Source: Streptomyces beigongshangae
GTDB taxonomy: Bacteria > Actinomycetota > Actinomycetes > Streptomycetales > Streptomycetaceae
Reading direction: 5' to 3'
Assembly: GCF_019710745.1 (NCBI RefSeq)
Contig: NZ_JAHKJW010000020.1
Coordinates: 62,001 to 126,000, forward strand
Length of the DNA stretch: 64,000 nt
The position numbers and the translations under genes are program-made. The notes beneath the pieces are model-generated. The model searched no databases. It had not been told where the DNA came from and worked only from the letters and a program-made list of their open reading frames with translations. Shown here one piece after another: positions 23,763-32,992 of this stretch; positions within the stretch are counted from its first letter, which is position 1; each line of letters opens with the position of its first letter.

Positions 23763-26700
23763 CGGCACGGTGACCGTGATCGTCTCCCCGTTCCCCAGGT
23801 GCAGCATCCCCTTGCCCGGCGTGACCGGGCCGCCGACCATGCTGCGGGTCGTGCGGATGCCGATCAGTTCACCGGCGCCGGAGTCCTGCGGAGAGAGCAG
23901 GAGCCCGCGGCGGCCCTTCTTGGCCTCGACCTGCCAGCCGGAGAAACCGCTGCCGACCTCCTCCTCGTCACCGCCGAGGACCAGCGCGAGCCCGCGGTCG
24001 GCGCCGCGCTGGACGAGCCGCTTCAGCTCGCGCTCGCAGTCCGCGTCCTCCAGGACCTCCCCGTCGTCCACGACGACCACGACGGGTTCCTCGGGGCTCG
24101 CCGACTCGACGGCCTCGTTGAAGTCGTCGCTCTCGATGTCGTCGTCGGTGAAGACCTTCAGCACCCCCTCCGTCCCCTCCAGTTCGCGCAACGGCGACGG
24201 GCGCGGGGCCGCGACGACGAGGCGTACGCCCTGGAGCAGGTACGAGCGGGCGAGGTTGAGCAGCGCCGTGCTGCGGCCGGACTTCGCCGGTCCGGCCACC
24301 ACGAACGTCGGCACACCCTGCGAGAGGTCCGGGCCGAAGGCCATGATGTCGTCGCCGCCGATGCCCGCCAGACCCCACAGCCGGGACCGCGCGACTGCCG
24401 GGTCCCGCATCTCCCAGGCTTCCGCGAACCCGATCCGGGAGGGCAGCGAGTCCACCCTGAACGGCCGCCGCGCGCGCGGCACCCCGGTGTCACGGGCGGC
24501 GGCGCTCTCACCGATCGCGGCGAGCGCGGCGGCCTGCCCCTGACCGGTGACGTCGTCGGAGAGCAGCGCGAACTGCGTCTCGGTCCCCGACTCGTTCCTG
24601 AAGCCGCGGCCGGGCGGGATCTCCTCCGGGACCTTGCGCGCGTTGATGCCGAGCATCGTGAAGTCGGAGCGGTCGGCGAGCCGCAGACCGTACTTCTCCT
24701 CGGTGAGCGAGGCCATCCGGCCGAGCAGCACCTGCCGGTCGCCGGTGACGACGAGGTGGATGCCGACGCTCGCGCCCTCGCGCATCATCGTCTGCAGTTC
24801 GTCGGTCAGTTCACCGTGGTTGTACTCGCCGAGCGTCGGCAGCCAGCCCTCCCACCGGTCGAGCAGGACGACGAGGTGCGGCAGCCGCGCCTCGTCGGTG
24901 CCCTCTTCGGTGTCCTCCTCGGTGACGGACGCCCGCTGCTCGCCGATGTCCGCGAACCCCTTGTCGGACAGCAGGTCCTGGCGCCGGGTCAGCTCGCTCT
25001 TGAGGCGGGTGATCAGTCGTACGGCCCGCTCCGTCTGGTTGCGGGCGACGACGGCCCCGCAGTGCGGCAGCCGGGTGAGGGCGTTGAGGGCGCCGTTGCC
25101 GCAGTCGATGCCGTACAGGTGCACGTCCGCGCAGGAGTGCGTACGGGCGAGCGAGCCGGCCAGGGTCCGCAGGATCTGCGAACGGCCGCTGCGGGGCGCA
25201 CCGCCCACGATGAGGTGCCCGAAGGAGGAGAAGTCGACGACGACGGGCCGCCGCGCCTGGTCGGCGGGGACGTCCTCGACGCCGAACGGGGCGGGCGGCA
25301 GCGTGCCCGGCGCCGACGCCGGGGCGTCGGCGCCCGGCACCGCGATCCCCGCCCCGATCCCGATCTCGTCGAGCAGCAGCGTCTCGGGGAGCGCAGGCAG
25401 CCACGGGCTGTGCTGGGCGGGGATGCCGAGCGCGCTGTTGGCGTCCCGGACGGCGTCGACGAGCACCTTGAGGTCGGTGATCTCTTCCTCCTCCCGCGCC
25501 TCGGCCCTGGGCTTGACCAGCGCGGTCCGGCCCAGGTCCGCCCAGTCCAGCGGCCCCGCCCAGGGCGCGAGCAGCCGCGGGTCGGCGGCGCCGGGCCGCC
25601 GCCCGCCGACCCGTCCCGACTGGAACGGCACGAGCGAGGCGTGCCCGAGCCGTACGTACGCGCGGCCGGGCGTGTTCTTGGAGATGTGCCCGGCCTCGGG
25701 CGAGTCGATGACGTCGCTCGACTCACCGCCGTCCGTCACGCGCAGCGCGATACGGAGGTTGGTGTTGGCCCGGATCTCGGGCGACACGACACCGCTCGGA
25801 CGCTGGGTGGCTAGCAGCAGGTGGATGCCGAGCGAACGGCCCCGCTGGGCGATGTTGACGAGTCCCGTCACGAAGTCGGGCAGGTCGCGCACCATCGAGG
25901 CGAACTCGTCGATGACGATGAGGAGACGCGGCAGGGGCTTGTGGGACGGCTCGCGGCGTACGAGGTCCTGGTAGTCCTCGATGTCCTTGGCGTCGGCGGC
26001 GGCCAGGATGTGCTCGCGCCGGTGCAGTTCGGCGCCGAGGGACTCCAGGGCCCGCTCGACGAGGTGGGCGTCGAGGTCGGTGACCATGCCGACGGTGTGC
26101 GGCAGGTTGACGCAGTCCTTGAAGGCGGCGCCGCCCTTGTAGTCGACCAGCACGAACGTCATGTTCTCCGGCGTGTTGGCCACGGCGAGCGCCGCCACGA
26201 TGGTCTGCAGCAGTTCCGACTTGCCGGAACCCGTCGTACCGGCGATCAGACCGTGCGGCCCGTCCCGCCGGATGTCGATGCCGAAGGGCCCGTCGTACGA
26301 CTCACCGACGACGGCCGTCGTCGACTGCCCGCCCAGGCGCCAGCGCGCGGAGATCGCGTCACCGGTCGGCGGCTCCAGCTGGAGCACGTCGAGCAGCCGG
26401 CTGGAGGCGGGCAGCGCCGAGTCCTCCGTCTCGCCGCTGATGTCCCGGACGGGCGACAGGGCGCGGGAGAGGCGCGCACACCAGGCCGGCGACACGAAGT
26501 CCGGCCGTACGTCCGCGACCCGGGCGGTGCCCGTCTGCTCGACGCGCAGCCGAAGTTCGAGGGGCTTCTCCTCCTCGCCTGCCCGCTGTCCGTCGGCCTC
26601 GGCGGTGTGCCAGGCGTGGAAGGACGGGAAGGTGGGGAAGCCGCCGCCGGCGCCGGCCTGGTGGCCGCGGCCGGTGGCCGCGGCCGTCCCGGGGGCGGGG

Positions 26701-28466
26701 CGTGCCTGCGACGCGGGGCGCGCCTGCGACGCGGGCCTGGGCTTCGGCTCGGCGACGACGACGGCCTGGCACTCGCCGGGCAGGAACCGCTCCTCCGCGT
26801 CGAGGCAGATCGCGTACATGCTGACGGCGGGGCCCTCCCGCAGCAGCCGTACGACGCCCGGCAGGGAACGCAGCCGTCGCGAACCGTCCCAGACGACCAC
26901 GATGTCGGGGTCGGTGAACCGGGTCTCGCGGCCGTTCTCCCCGGCCGCCTTCCGGCGGGCGTCGAGGAGCTGGGTCAGCTCGCCGATGCGGGCGGCGACG
27001 GTCTCGGCGTCCGTACCGATCAGGACATTGGTGTCCTGGCCGCCGGACGGCCGGGAGTGCGGCAGCCACCGGACCCAGTCCCAGGCCGGCCGGGCGGTGT
27101 TCTCGGTGAGGACGTAGAACTGCACGTCCAGCGGGCTGTGCAGCACGGCGCCCTGCGCCACGATCCACCGCCCGATCGCCCGCGCCGAGTCGCCGGGCCC
27201 CGCGACGCCGACGACTCCGCGCTCGGGCAGCGGTACGGCGACGGGGGCGTCCTCGATCGTCCAGGTGACCTCGCGCTTGTGGTCGTCCTGCTCGGGGTCG
27301 TCGAGCACGACCTCGGAGGGCAGCCGTCCCGTGCCGACCCTGATGAGCAGGTGGTCGGCGTCGGTGCGGCGCCGCTCCCAGAGCCGCGTACGGGGACCGG
27401 TGCCCATCGACAGCACGGTGGCCGGGTCGGGCACGGCCTGCCGCCGGTCGAGGCGCTCGTCGACGAGGGCGTCCTGCGCGTCCCTCTCGATCCGCTCCTT
27501 GTGCTCCTTGTACTCCTTGACCTGCTTCGCATGGGACTTGCGCCCGTGCTTCTTGTCCATGAAGTAGTTGCCGAACAGGATGACCGGGCTCAGCAACGCC
27601 ATGATCAGGTAGTACCAGCGCCCGAAGATCATCACGGCGACGACGGCACCGACGAGCGGGGTGATCGCCATCAGCCAGGGCAGCGGCCGGGCCTCGAAGT
27701 CGCGCGGCTTGGCGGGCAGCCTGAACCGGGTCCGACGCTCGGGGGGCCGCAGCCGGGGCGGCCGGTTGTAGTCGAGTCCGGTCCCGTCCTCGGACCACTT
27801 GAGCGCGGCGTCGGGCGGGGAGTAGCGGTCGAGTTCGAGAAGGGTGTTGCCGACGGCGACCTGCGCACCGAGGGGCCACTCCTTCCCTTCCTTTCCTTCC
27901 TTCCCTTCGAGGGGTTCCCCGTCGAGGGTGACGACTTCCTCGTCCTGACTCCTGTCGCCGCCCTCGTGCACGACGACCTGGCAGGTTCCGTCGGTTGCAA
28001 CTGACAACGTGAGCGCGCGCGGAGCGAGCTCGGGGTCGTCGACGCGGAGCGCGGAGGCGGGGCCGCTGCCGATGTCGTAGCGCCCGATGCCGAGTCGGTG
28101 CACGGAACCGGCGGCGGGCCCGCTCGCGACACGCAGCTCGACGAGCCCGGCCGGCTCGCCGGGCAGACAGCCGAGGGGGTCGTACAGGCTGACGACGGCG
28201 CCCTCGCGGAGGGGGGAGGTGGCGACGGTGGCGCCGGGGTCGAGGGGATGGCCGTCGACGTAGGCGACGGGCGCGCTGCCGCTGCCGGTACGGGCACCGC
28301 CGTCCGGCTGCTGCCCGATGGGGATGATCCGTGCCCCGCCGTCGTGACCGACGTGTGCGGCCAGCTCCCTGGTTATGTCCCCCACGGAGGACTCGGGATC
28401 CGCGTCGAGCACCACGTCGGCACCGGCGCCGCCGAGCGGATCGACGACGGTCAGAGTCAGGCGCAC
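23757..28466 (-). CDS. eccC: EccC-type FtsK/SpoIIIE ATPase of a type VII secretion system
   Basis: 1569 residues. Order of parts: a ubiquitin-like/FHA-like N-terminal region (about 1-230), two close membrane helices (about 255-305, LPWLMAITPLVGAVVAVMIF and YYLIMALLSPVILFG), then three nucleotide-binding domains. The first has an intact Walker A (GTTGSGKSELLQT, about residue 745) and Walker B (LLIVIDEFASMV). The second (GGAPRSGRSQ, about 1088) and third (AGPAKSGRST, about 1394) have Arg for the Walker Lys. It should bind and export WXG100-type substrates. No eccB, eccD, eccE or mycosin genes are in the window, so it is an orphan. Divergent from the WXG100 gene at 28717. Confidence 0.94.
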   Translation of the reverse strand: MRLTLTVVDPLGGAGADVVLDADPESSVGDITRELAAHVGHDGGARIIPIGQQPDGGARTGSGSAPVAYVDGHPLDPGATVATSPLREGAVVSLYDPLGCLPGEPAGLVELRVASGPAAGSVHRLGIGRYDIGSGPASALRVDDPELAPRALTLSVATDGTCQVVVHEGGDRSQDEEVVTLDGEPLEGKEGKEGKEWPLGAQVAVGNTLLELDRYSPPDAALKWSEDGTGLDYNRPPRLRPPERRTRFRLPAKPRDFEARPLPWLMAITPLVGAVVAVMIFGRWYYLIMALLSPVILFGNYFMDKKHGRKSHAKQVKEYKEHKERIERDAQDALVDERLDRRQAVPDPATVLSMGTGPRTRLWERRRTDADHLLIRVGTGRLPSEVVLDDPEQDDHKREVTWTIEDAPVAVPLPERGVVGVAGPGDSARAIGRWIVAQGAVLHSPLDVQFYVLTENTARPAWDWVRWLPHSRPSGGQDTNVLIGTDAETVAARIGELTQLLDARRKAAGENGRETRFTDPDIVVVWDGSRRLRSLPGVVRLLREGPAVSMYAICLDAEERFLPGECQAVVVAEPKPRPASQARPASQARPAPGTAAATGRGHQAGAGGGFPTFPSFHAWHTAEADGQRAGEEEKPLELRLRVEQTGTARVADVRPDFVSPAWCARLSRALSPVRDISGETEDSALPASSRLLDVLQLEPPTGDAISARWRLGGQSTTAVVGESYDGPFGIDIRRDGPHGLIAGTTGSGKSELLQTIVAALAVANTPENMTFVLVDYKGGAAFKDCVNLPHTVGMVTDLDAHLVERALESLGAELHRREHILAAADAKDIEDYQDLVRREPSHKPLPRLLIVIDEFASMVRDLPDFVTGLVNIAQRGRSLGIHLLLATQRPSGVVSPEIRANTNLRIALRVTDGGESSDVIDSPEAGHISKNTPGRAYVRLGHASLVPFQSGRVGGRRPGAADPRLLAPWAGPLDWADLGRTALVKPRAEAREEEEITDLKVLVDAVRDANSALGIPAQHSPWLPALPETLLLDEIGIGAGIAVPGADAPASAPGTLPPAPFGVEDVPADQARRPVVVDFSSFGHLIVGGAPRSGRSQILRTLAGSLARTHSCADVHLYGIDCGNGALNALTRLPHCGAVVARNQTERAVRLITRLKSELTRRQDLLSDKGFADIGEQRASVTEEDTEEGTDEARLPHLVVLLDRWEGWLPTLGEYNHGELTDELQTMMREGASVGIHLVVTGDRQVLLGRMASLTEEKYGLRLADRSDFTMLGINARKVPEEIPPGRGFRNESGTETQFALLSDDVTGQGQAAALAAIGESAAARDTGVPRARRPFRVDSLPSRIGFAEAWEMRDPAVARSRLWGLAGIGGDDIMAFGPDLSQGVPTFVVAGPAKSGRSTALLNLARSYLLQGVRLVVAAPRPSPLRELEGTEGVLKVFTDDDIESDDFNEAVESASPEEPVVVVVDDGEVLEDADCERELKRLVQRGADRGLALVLGGDEEEVGSGFSGWQVEAKKGRRGLLLSPQDSGAGELIGIRTTRSMVGGPVTPGKGMLHLGNGETITVTVPS

Positions 28467-28716
28467 GATCGTCCTCCCCGTAAACCCCCTGATGACTGCT
28501 CAGGGCTGCCGAATACTGCCCCGTGACGATATCCGCTCGACCCTTCCCACAGGCAACGGTGTGTGTGCCGCTCGCCCCAAGGGTCTTGACGGAACCAGGG
28601 TGTGCGGGTGCAAGCGCCCTGCGTAAGCTGCATGCTCAGCGGACGATCGCATCATCCGCAACGGGAGCCACGGGGGTTGGCCCTGCGGCAAGTCGAGTTG
28701 CTACGGAGGACGCCAC

Positions 28717-29022
28717 ATGGCCGGCGGCAAAGACGCGGATATCACTTATGACGAGATGCACAAGGCGGCTACCAAGCTGACCGACGCCAAGGACAAGATC
28801 GACGAGAAGCTCGACTCCCTCGAACGCTACATCCAGGGCCTCGTCAAGGACGGCTACACCACCCGCAAGGGCTCACAGGCATTCGAGGACTCCTTCACGG
28901 AGTTCAAGAAGGGCGCGAAGGACACGATCGAGGGCCTGACGGGCATGGCCAAGTTCCTGACGAGCGCGGCGAAGGCGTACGAGGACCTGGACAACGAGCT
29001 CGCCAAGGGTGTCAAGGGCTGA
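28717..29022 (+). CDS. WXG100-family (Esx-like) protein
   Basis: 101 residues, the family length. Two helices (DADITYDEMHKAATKLTDAKDKIDEKLDSLERYI and FKKGAKDTIEGLTGMAKFLTSAAKAYEDLDNELAKG) flank a hairpin at GYTTRKGSQAFEDSF; the canonical W-x-G is replaced, with only the Gly kept. The C-terminal YEDLDNEL resembles the YxxxD/E export signal. ATG follows GGAGGA. Divergent from eccC, which is its likely exporter. Confidence 0.88.
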   Translation: MAGGKDADITYDEMHKAATKLTDAKDKIDEKLDSLERYIQGLVKDGYTTRKGSQAFEDSFTEFKKGAKDTIEGLTGMAKFLTSAAKAYEDLDNELAKGVKG

Positions 29023-29046
29023 GCGCTCCTTCTGGCACGCGAGTGC

Positions 29047-29080
29047 GGCGGAGCGGGGCACACGCGTGCCTCGCTCCGCC
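29047..29080 (+). terminator. Hairpin after the WXG100 gene
   Basis: GGCGGAGCG-G-GGCAC pairs with GTGCC-T-CGCTCCGCC around a short loop, 24 bases after the stop codon. A G-C-rich stem without T run, normal for this genus. Confidence 0.75.
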
Positions 29081-29281
29081 CGGCTCCTCAGAATTCGGCC
29101 CTACCGGGCTCGTCCGTCTGCCTGTGACGCACCAGGTACATGTGGAGATCACTGCGCTGCTCCTCCGCTATGAGGACCACGCCGGCGCCTGCACCGCGAC
29201 TACGAACGGAAGCCAGAACATCTCCTCGCCTTCGTCGGCGTGGCGGCGCTTCTTATCGGATACCGCCGTCTGACCAGACGG

Positions 29282-29638
29282 TCAGTGCCTGATCCGATTC
29301 TGCTGAGGATCGAAGCAGACCAGTCCCATCGACTCCGCGAGTGCCGCTGCCCAGGCAGAGACTTCCTCAGCCCTGCTCCAACTCATAGGGAAGTAGACAA
29401 TCGGGCCACCGGCCCCACCGATCAACGGTCCAGCCGACCAAGGAGAAGCGTCCTCCACGTCATCAGTCACGTCACCCCACCGCTTCACAAGCGCAGCAAC
29501 GTAAGCCGTGATGCGCTCGCTCGGGGGATCGCACACCTCTGCCTCCAGGTAGCGGTCGAAGAGGTCTGTGAAGACTCGACCGGCGGTCCTGTCATCCGTC
29601 GGCCGCTCTCCTTCCCACACAGCCAAGTCATAACTCAT
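29282..29638 (-). CDS. Small unknown protein, possible immunity or accessory protein
   Basis: 118 residues (MSYDLAVWEGERPTDDRTAG...). The protein is acidic and has no signal peptide or membrane helix. I recognise its start as a type that recurs in Streptomyces beside secreted-toxin-like genes but cannot name a family. It is the last gene of the minus-strand type VII module, 349 bases after the preceding gene, and may be transcribed separately. An immunity role is only an inference from position and acidity. Confidence 0.7.
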   Translation of the reverse strand: MSYDLAVWEGERPTDDRTAGRVFTDLFDRYLEAEVCDPPSERITAYVAALVKRWGDVTDDVEDASPWSAGPLIGGAGGPIVYFPMSWSRAEEVSAWAAALAESMGLVCFDPQQNRIRH

Positions 29639-29987
29639 GCCTGGACACTCTCATGTCGTGACACAGCATCGACAGCTGCCAAGCGCCAAAGGAAACGACG
29701 TTTACGTCAGAGGCCGGGAAGCCCGGGGTGCGGAGGAAATCTGGGCGCTCGGTCATAGGGAACATCGTCTTCGGCGTCGGTTTCAGCCGGATGTCGCTGG
29801 TACTGGTGTCATGGGAGTGGTTCGGGATGAGGAACCTGGCAAGGCTGTGAGTCCCCTGACTTCGCTTACGGAGGCATGGGCAGGTCGAGTTCAGTCGGCC
29901 CGTTCGTGCACGGCCCGGACAGATCCGAGAGGGCCAGGGATATTGTCCGTAGCCGTGCAACGGAGCGCGATACCTGACGGGACAGCG
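29639..29987. other. 349-base gap inside the type VII module
   Basis: No convincing gene. Base composition is less G/C-rich than the rest of the window. Presumably holds the promoter of the 118-aa gene. Frames that are open here lack start signals and family resemblance. Confidence 0.5.
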
Positions 29988-30575
29988 CTATGCCATGTTC
30001 GTGAGCCTGACGCTTCGAGCGAAGTCGTCGATGGCGTCGAAGGAGGATTCGAGGAGAGCAGGGTCGTCGTAGTGCCCCTTGAGGAGCAGGTCGATGTTGT
30101 GGTCCGGGTCGTTCCAGGCGTAGCTGACCGAGAGCATTTGATTGCCGTCAGCGGTCCAACTACGCAAACTGCGAAGACCTTCGCCGAATTGCGGAGAAGC
30201 GAACGGGACAGTTTCCACGCGTTGGCTGGCCGCAGCGGTCGAGGGGTCGGGTTCGGCCAACATGCTGAGGTGCAGCGGGCTGTGCTCTTCGTCGCAGTCG
30301 AACTGTTTGACGAAGAAGACGAGTGGCGCTGCTTGTGGCGGCATCGGGCCGAAGAGGAACGCCTGGTCGGCTACAACCCGATCGCGCAGCATGGCGGCCG
30401 ATCCCTCCAGGAACTTCTTCATCTGCCGCTTTTCACGCCAGGTGAGTTTGCGCTGATGAAGCAAGGCACTGGCATCGAGTTGCAGGTCCAGCCACTGCGC
30501 GAACTCTGACCTGGAACCGTGCAGTGGCATGTGGAACCACAGGGCCGGATCGGCGTCGGTCTCGACAATCATCAT
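29988..30575 (-). CDS. Unknown cytoplasmic protein of the type VII module
   Basis: 195 residues, start ATG in an ATGA overlap with the upstream gene. No signal peptide or membrane helix. Begins with a short beta-rich segment (DPALWFHMPLHGS), then a helical region rich in Arg and Lys, and ends LLESSFDAIDDFARSVRL. The final helix pattern is similar to that of the 225-aa protein encoded just upstream. Translational coupling points to a shared function; I cannot name one. Confidence 0.75.
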   Translation of the reverse strand: MMIVETDADPALWFHMPLHGSRSEFAQWLDLQLDASALLHQRKLTWREKRQMKKFLEGSAAMLRDRVVADQAFLFGPMPPQAAPLVFFVKQFDCDEEHSPLHLSMLAEPDPSTAAASQRVETVPFASPQFGEGLRSLRSWTADGNQMLSVSYAWNDPDHNIDLLLKGHYDDPALLESSFDAIDDFARSVRLTNMA

Positions 30576-31249
30576 GCATAGCTCCAGCGGAAGGTTGTCA
30601 TCACGGCATCGAAGAGCTCGACAAGGGTCTGGGTGAACTCAGTGTCCATGTCAGAGGCGACCAGCGTGCTGAAGGAGAAGGTCAGCCACTGCGCGGGGGC
30701 GCTGTCCGGGATCGGAACGGTGTACTGCACTCGCCAGGACGGCACCTCCGCCCCGTTGTCGGGATCGGCAGGCACTTTCTGCAGGGTGCGTACAGCTGCC
30801 GTACCGTCCAATTCCCGTAGCGAGGCGTCCTCGGCGTCACGGGCGAGGTCCATGAGTACGACTTCGGGCTCGGTGTTTCTTCCCGTCGGCGCCGTCAGAG
30901 GTTCGGAGACGACGAAGGAGGCCGGGATGATCATTCCATGCATTCGCTCGGTGGGAAGGTAAAGGGTCAGGCCATCAGCGTTGCGGGCTTGTCGCGCGGC
31001 TCGTTTGAGTTCTTTCGTGAGCTGCAGCCGAGCCCTTGGAATATCATCTTTGGGGAATCCTGCTGGGAGCTGTGCGGCAGATTTTCTTACGATCCGCTGG
31101 ATGGCGTCCCTCGTTCCGCTTTGGAGCGGAATGGCGTCCCATCCTGGTGGCGGGACGAGATTGAATCCGTTGGGCACAACAGCAGATTCGGAGGATGTCT
31201 CAGGATGTGGCACCGCGGTTCCGAATCTTTTCTGCGACCCAGGTCGCAC
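30572..31249 (-). CDS. Unknown protein, distant paralogue of the protein at 38386-39033
   Basis: 225 residues from GTG 31249; GTG 31213 is an alternative that shortens the overlap with the upstream gene. It shares a layout with the protein at 38386: a FxLxxPxxW segment (GFNLVPPPGWDAIPL), an R-x-x-I-x-R helix, a central GLTLY...ASFVVSEP stretch and an ending of the type LFDAVMTTFRW. No membrane helix or signal. Family not recognised; the repeated occurrence beside type VII genes suggests a chaperone or adaptor role, which is inference. Confidence 0.75.
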   Translation of the reverse strand: MRPGSQKRFGTAVPHPETSSESAVVPNGFNLVPPPGWDAIPLQSGTRDAIQRIVRKSAAQLPAGFPKDDIPRARLQLTKELKRAARQARNADGLTLYLPTERMHGMIIPASFVVSEPLTAPTGRNTEPEVVLMDLARDAEDASLRELDGTAAVRTLQKVPADPDNGAEVPSWRVQYTVPIPDSAPAQWLTFSFSTLVASDMDTEFTQTLVELFDAVMTTFRWSYA

Positions 31250-31583
31250 CGACCAGCACGGTGAGCAATGGCGCTGCGATGATCCCGGGCCAGAAGGAGC
31301 TGAGAAGGCTTGGCAACAGAAGAGCCCAGCTCATCGCCAGGTCGCGCGTCAACAACGGTGGACGTCTGCTGGGCGTCGGATTCTGGATCAGGATCCATAG
31401 AAGATGGAGCAGACAACCGGTCAACAAGACCCAGTAGATCCAGTGCAAGGCTGTACGACCGTCGTCGGGGAGCAGTACAGCGATCCCGATCAGTGGAAAA
31501 ATAGATACCAGTGCGCTGATAATGGTGACTCTCACCCTGAGATTGGCGCCCGTTCCCAACTGCTCTCTGAGCGACCCGGCCAT
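31200..31583 (-). CDS. Small integral membrane protein of the type VII module
   Basis: 127 residues with four hydrophobic segments (VTIISALVSIFPLIGIAVLL, TALHWIYWVLLTGCLLHLLWIL, AMSWALLLPSLLSSFW, IIAAPLLTVLVGATWVAE). Starts at ATG 31583 and overlaps the next gene. Could be membrane immunity to the upstream toxin-like protein, or a secretion accessory; sequence alone does not decide. Confidence 0.75.
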   Translation of the reverse strand: MAGSLREQLGTGANLRVRVTIISALVSIFPLIGIAVLLPDDGRTALHWIYWVLLTGCLLHLLWILIQNPTPSRRPPLLTRDLAMSWALLLPSLLSSFWPGIIAAPLLTVLVGATWVAEKIRNRGATS

Positions 31584-31633
31584 TTATCCCACTTTCTTTA
31601 CTATTGTCATCTTTCCGGACAGTGTCCGCCTGA

Positions 31634-32992
31634 TCACCAATGAGTATCCGGGGCCGGTTTCCAGTCGTTCTCCTTCCAGTCGTTGTATCCCTCGTTGTAG
31701 GGCTTGTCTCCGGGGACCAGGCCTTCCTTGTCCAGCCAGCCGACGGAGTCACTCTTGCTAAGCGACTTGTCCATGACGTCAACGCCCATGCCAACGTACG
31801 CGGCGCCCATGGACGCCACATAGCCAACGTGTCCCTTCACGGAAGTCCCGCCGGACACGGCGCCGGGGAAGACCCCCTTGTTCGCGCGAAGTTGTCCGAA
31901 CAACCCGGCTGCTTCGTCGTCGCCCAGGTGCGCCCACTTGGAGAGGGTGCTCACCGAGGTCGGCGTCTTGGCAACGCGACCGGCTTCTCCAGAGATCTTC
32001 TTCAGCGTGAACGTGCGCAAGTCCGAGAAGAACTTCCGGGAGACTTCGTCCTGGGCGCCTGCCATGGCTTTACCCAGGTCGTTAAGCATTCCCTTGTGGG
32101 ACCTGAGGCCCGACTTCAGCGCCGCGGTCCGGGTGGCCTGGGCAGCCGTGCTGGTGGTCCTGTTCGCGCTTTTCAACGCATTGATGCCCCCTCGGCCGAT
32201 GCCCATGAGGAGCAGACCACCGATGTCGAAGGCGAGGTCGGTCCAGGATGCGTCACCGGAGGCGACCAGTATGGATCTTGTCAAGATGGTCAGGACGGCG
32301 ATTGCGAGGACGAGGAGGTTCAGGCCTGGAATCCAGATGGCGACGATGCCGGCGATGGTTGCGACCCATCCGAGCCCGTCGAGGACAGTCTTGATCCAGT
32401 CCGCATTGTCATGGAACCAACCCTTGACGTCGTCCCACCACGAGTCCTCGATGACATCATCGATCTCGTCTCTGATCTTTCCCGCGAAATGGTTGGCACG
32501 GCTGTCGCGGTCTCCGGTGATGGTGTGTAGCCGGTTCCGGTACGTCTGCAGCGGATCGTCGTCCGTTCCGCTTCTGGACGGTTGTGGAGTCTGCTTGTCG
32601 GCGGAGTCGACCGCCTTGGCTTTCTCGGCCGCGATCTCGTCCTGTTTCTCCTTGGCTTGACGCAGGACACGGTCAGCGTCGGACTGAAAATCCTCCAATT
32701 CGTTGGACCAAGTCGTCAGATGGCCGTGGACGCGATCGTAGCGACTGGCAACCTCACGCATGTGTTTCTCAAGGGTGCTGGAGTCCTCGCGCAGGCGTTT
32801 GGCGTATTTTCCCTTGAGTCGTTCTTCGTTACTGAGAGTCTGTAGGTTTTTGGCCTGGTTCCGGAGCTTCTGTGCGACCGACACCATGTGACGGACTTCG
32901 GCGCGGATCTCCTCGGGATCACCAGGTACCGGATCGGAATCGCAGAGTGGATGCCAGTCAATCGGACGACGCTTGGACGTGGCTGTAGTCAC
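31634..32992 (-). CDS. Toxin-like type VII substrate with central membrane domain
   Basis: 452 residues, GTG start in a GTGA overlap with the WXG-like gene. Residues 1-165: long helical coiled region with WXG-like character (VSVAQKLRNQAKNLQTLSNEER, YDRVHGHLTTWSNELEDFQSDADRVL). About 195-280: WFHDNADWIKTVLDGLGWVATIAG, two hydrophobic segments and FDIGGLLLMGIGRGG, the central domain seen in actinobacterial LXG/WXG polymorphic toxins. The last 120 residues (from about LSKWAHLGDDEA) are the variable position where a toxin domain would lie, but no known toxin family is recognised and no Cys is present. Confidence 0.78.
   Translation of the reverse strand: MTTATSKRRPIDWHPLCDSDPVPGDPEEIRAEVRHMVSVAQKLRNQAKNLQTLSNEERLKGKYAKRLREDSSTLEKHMREVASRYDRVHGHLTTWSNELEDFQSDADRVLRQAKEKQDEIAAEKAKAVDSADKQTPQPSRSGTDDDPLQTYRNRLHTITGDRDSRANHFAGKIRDEIDDVIEDSWWDDVKGWFHDNADWIKTVLDGLGWVATIAGIVAIWIPGLNLLVLAIAVLTILTRSILVASGDASWTDLAFDIGGLLLMGIGRGGINALKSANRTTSTAAQATRTAALKSGLRSHKGMLNDLGKAMAGAQDEVSRKFFSDLRTFTLKKISGEAGRVAKTPTSVSTLSKWAHLGDDEAAGLFGQLRANKGVFPGAVSGGTSVKGHVGYVASMGAAYVGMGVDVMDKSLSKSDSVGWLDKEGLVPGDKPYNEGYNDWKENDWKPAPDTHW

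Noticed and set aside
23799..28004. Two plus-strand frames of 671 and 727 codons opposite eccC
   Set aside because: The minus strand encodes EccC with intact Walker motifs; the plus-strand products have no recognisable domains.
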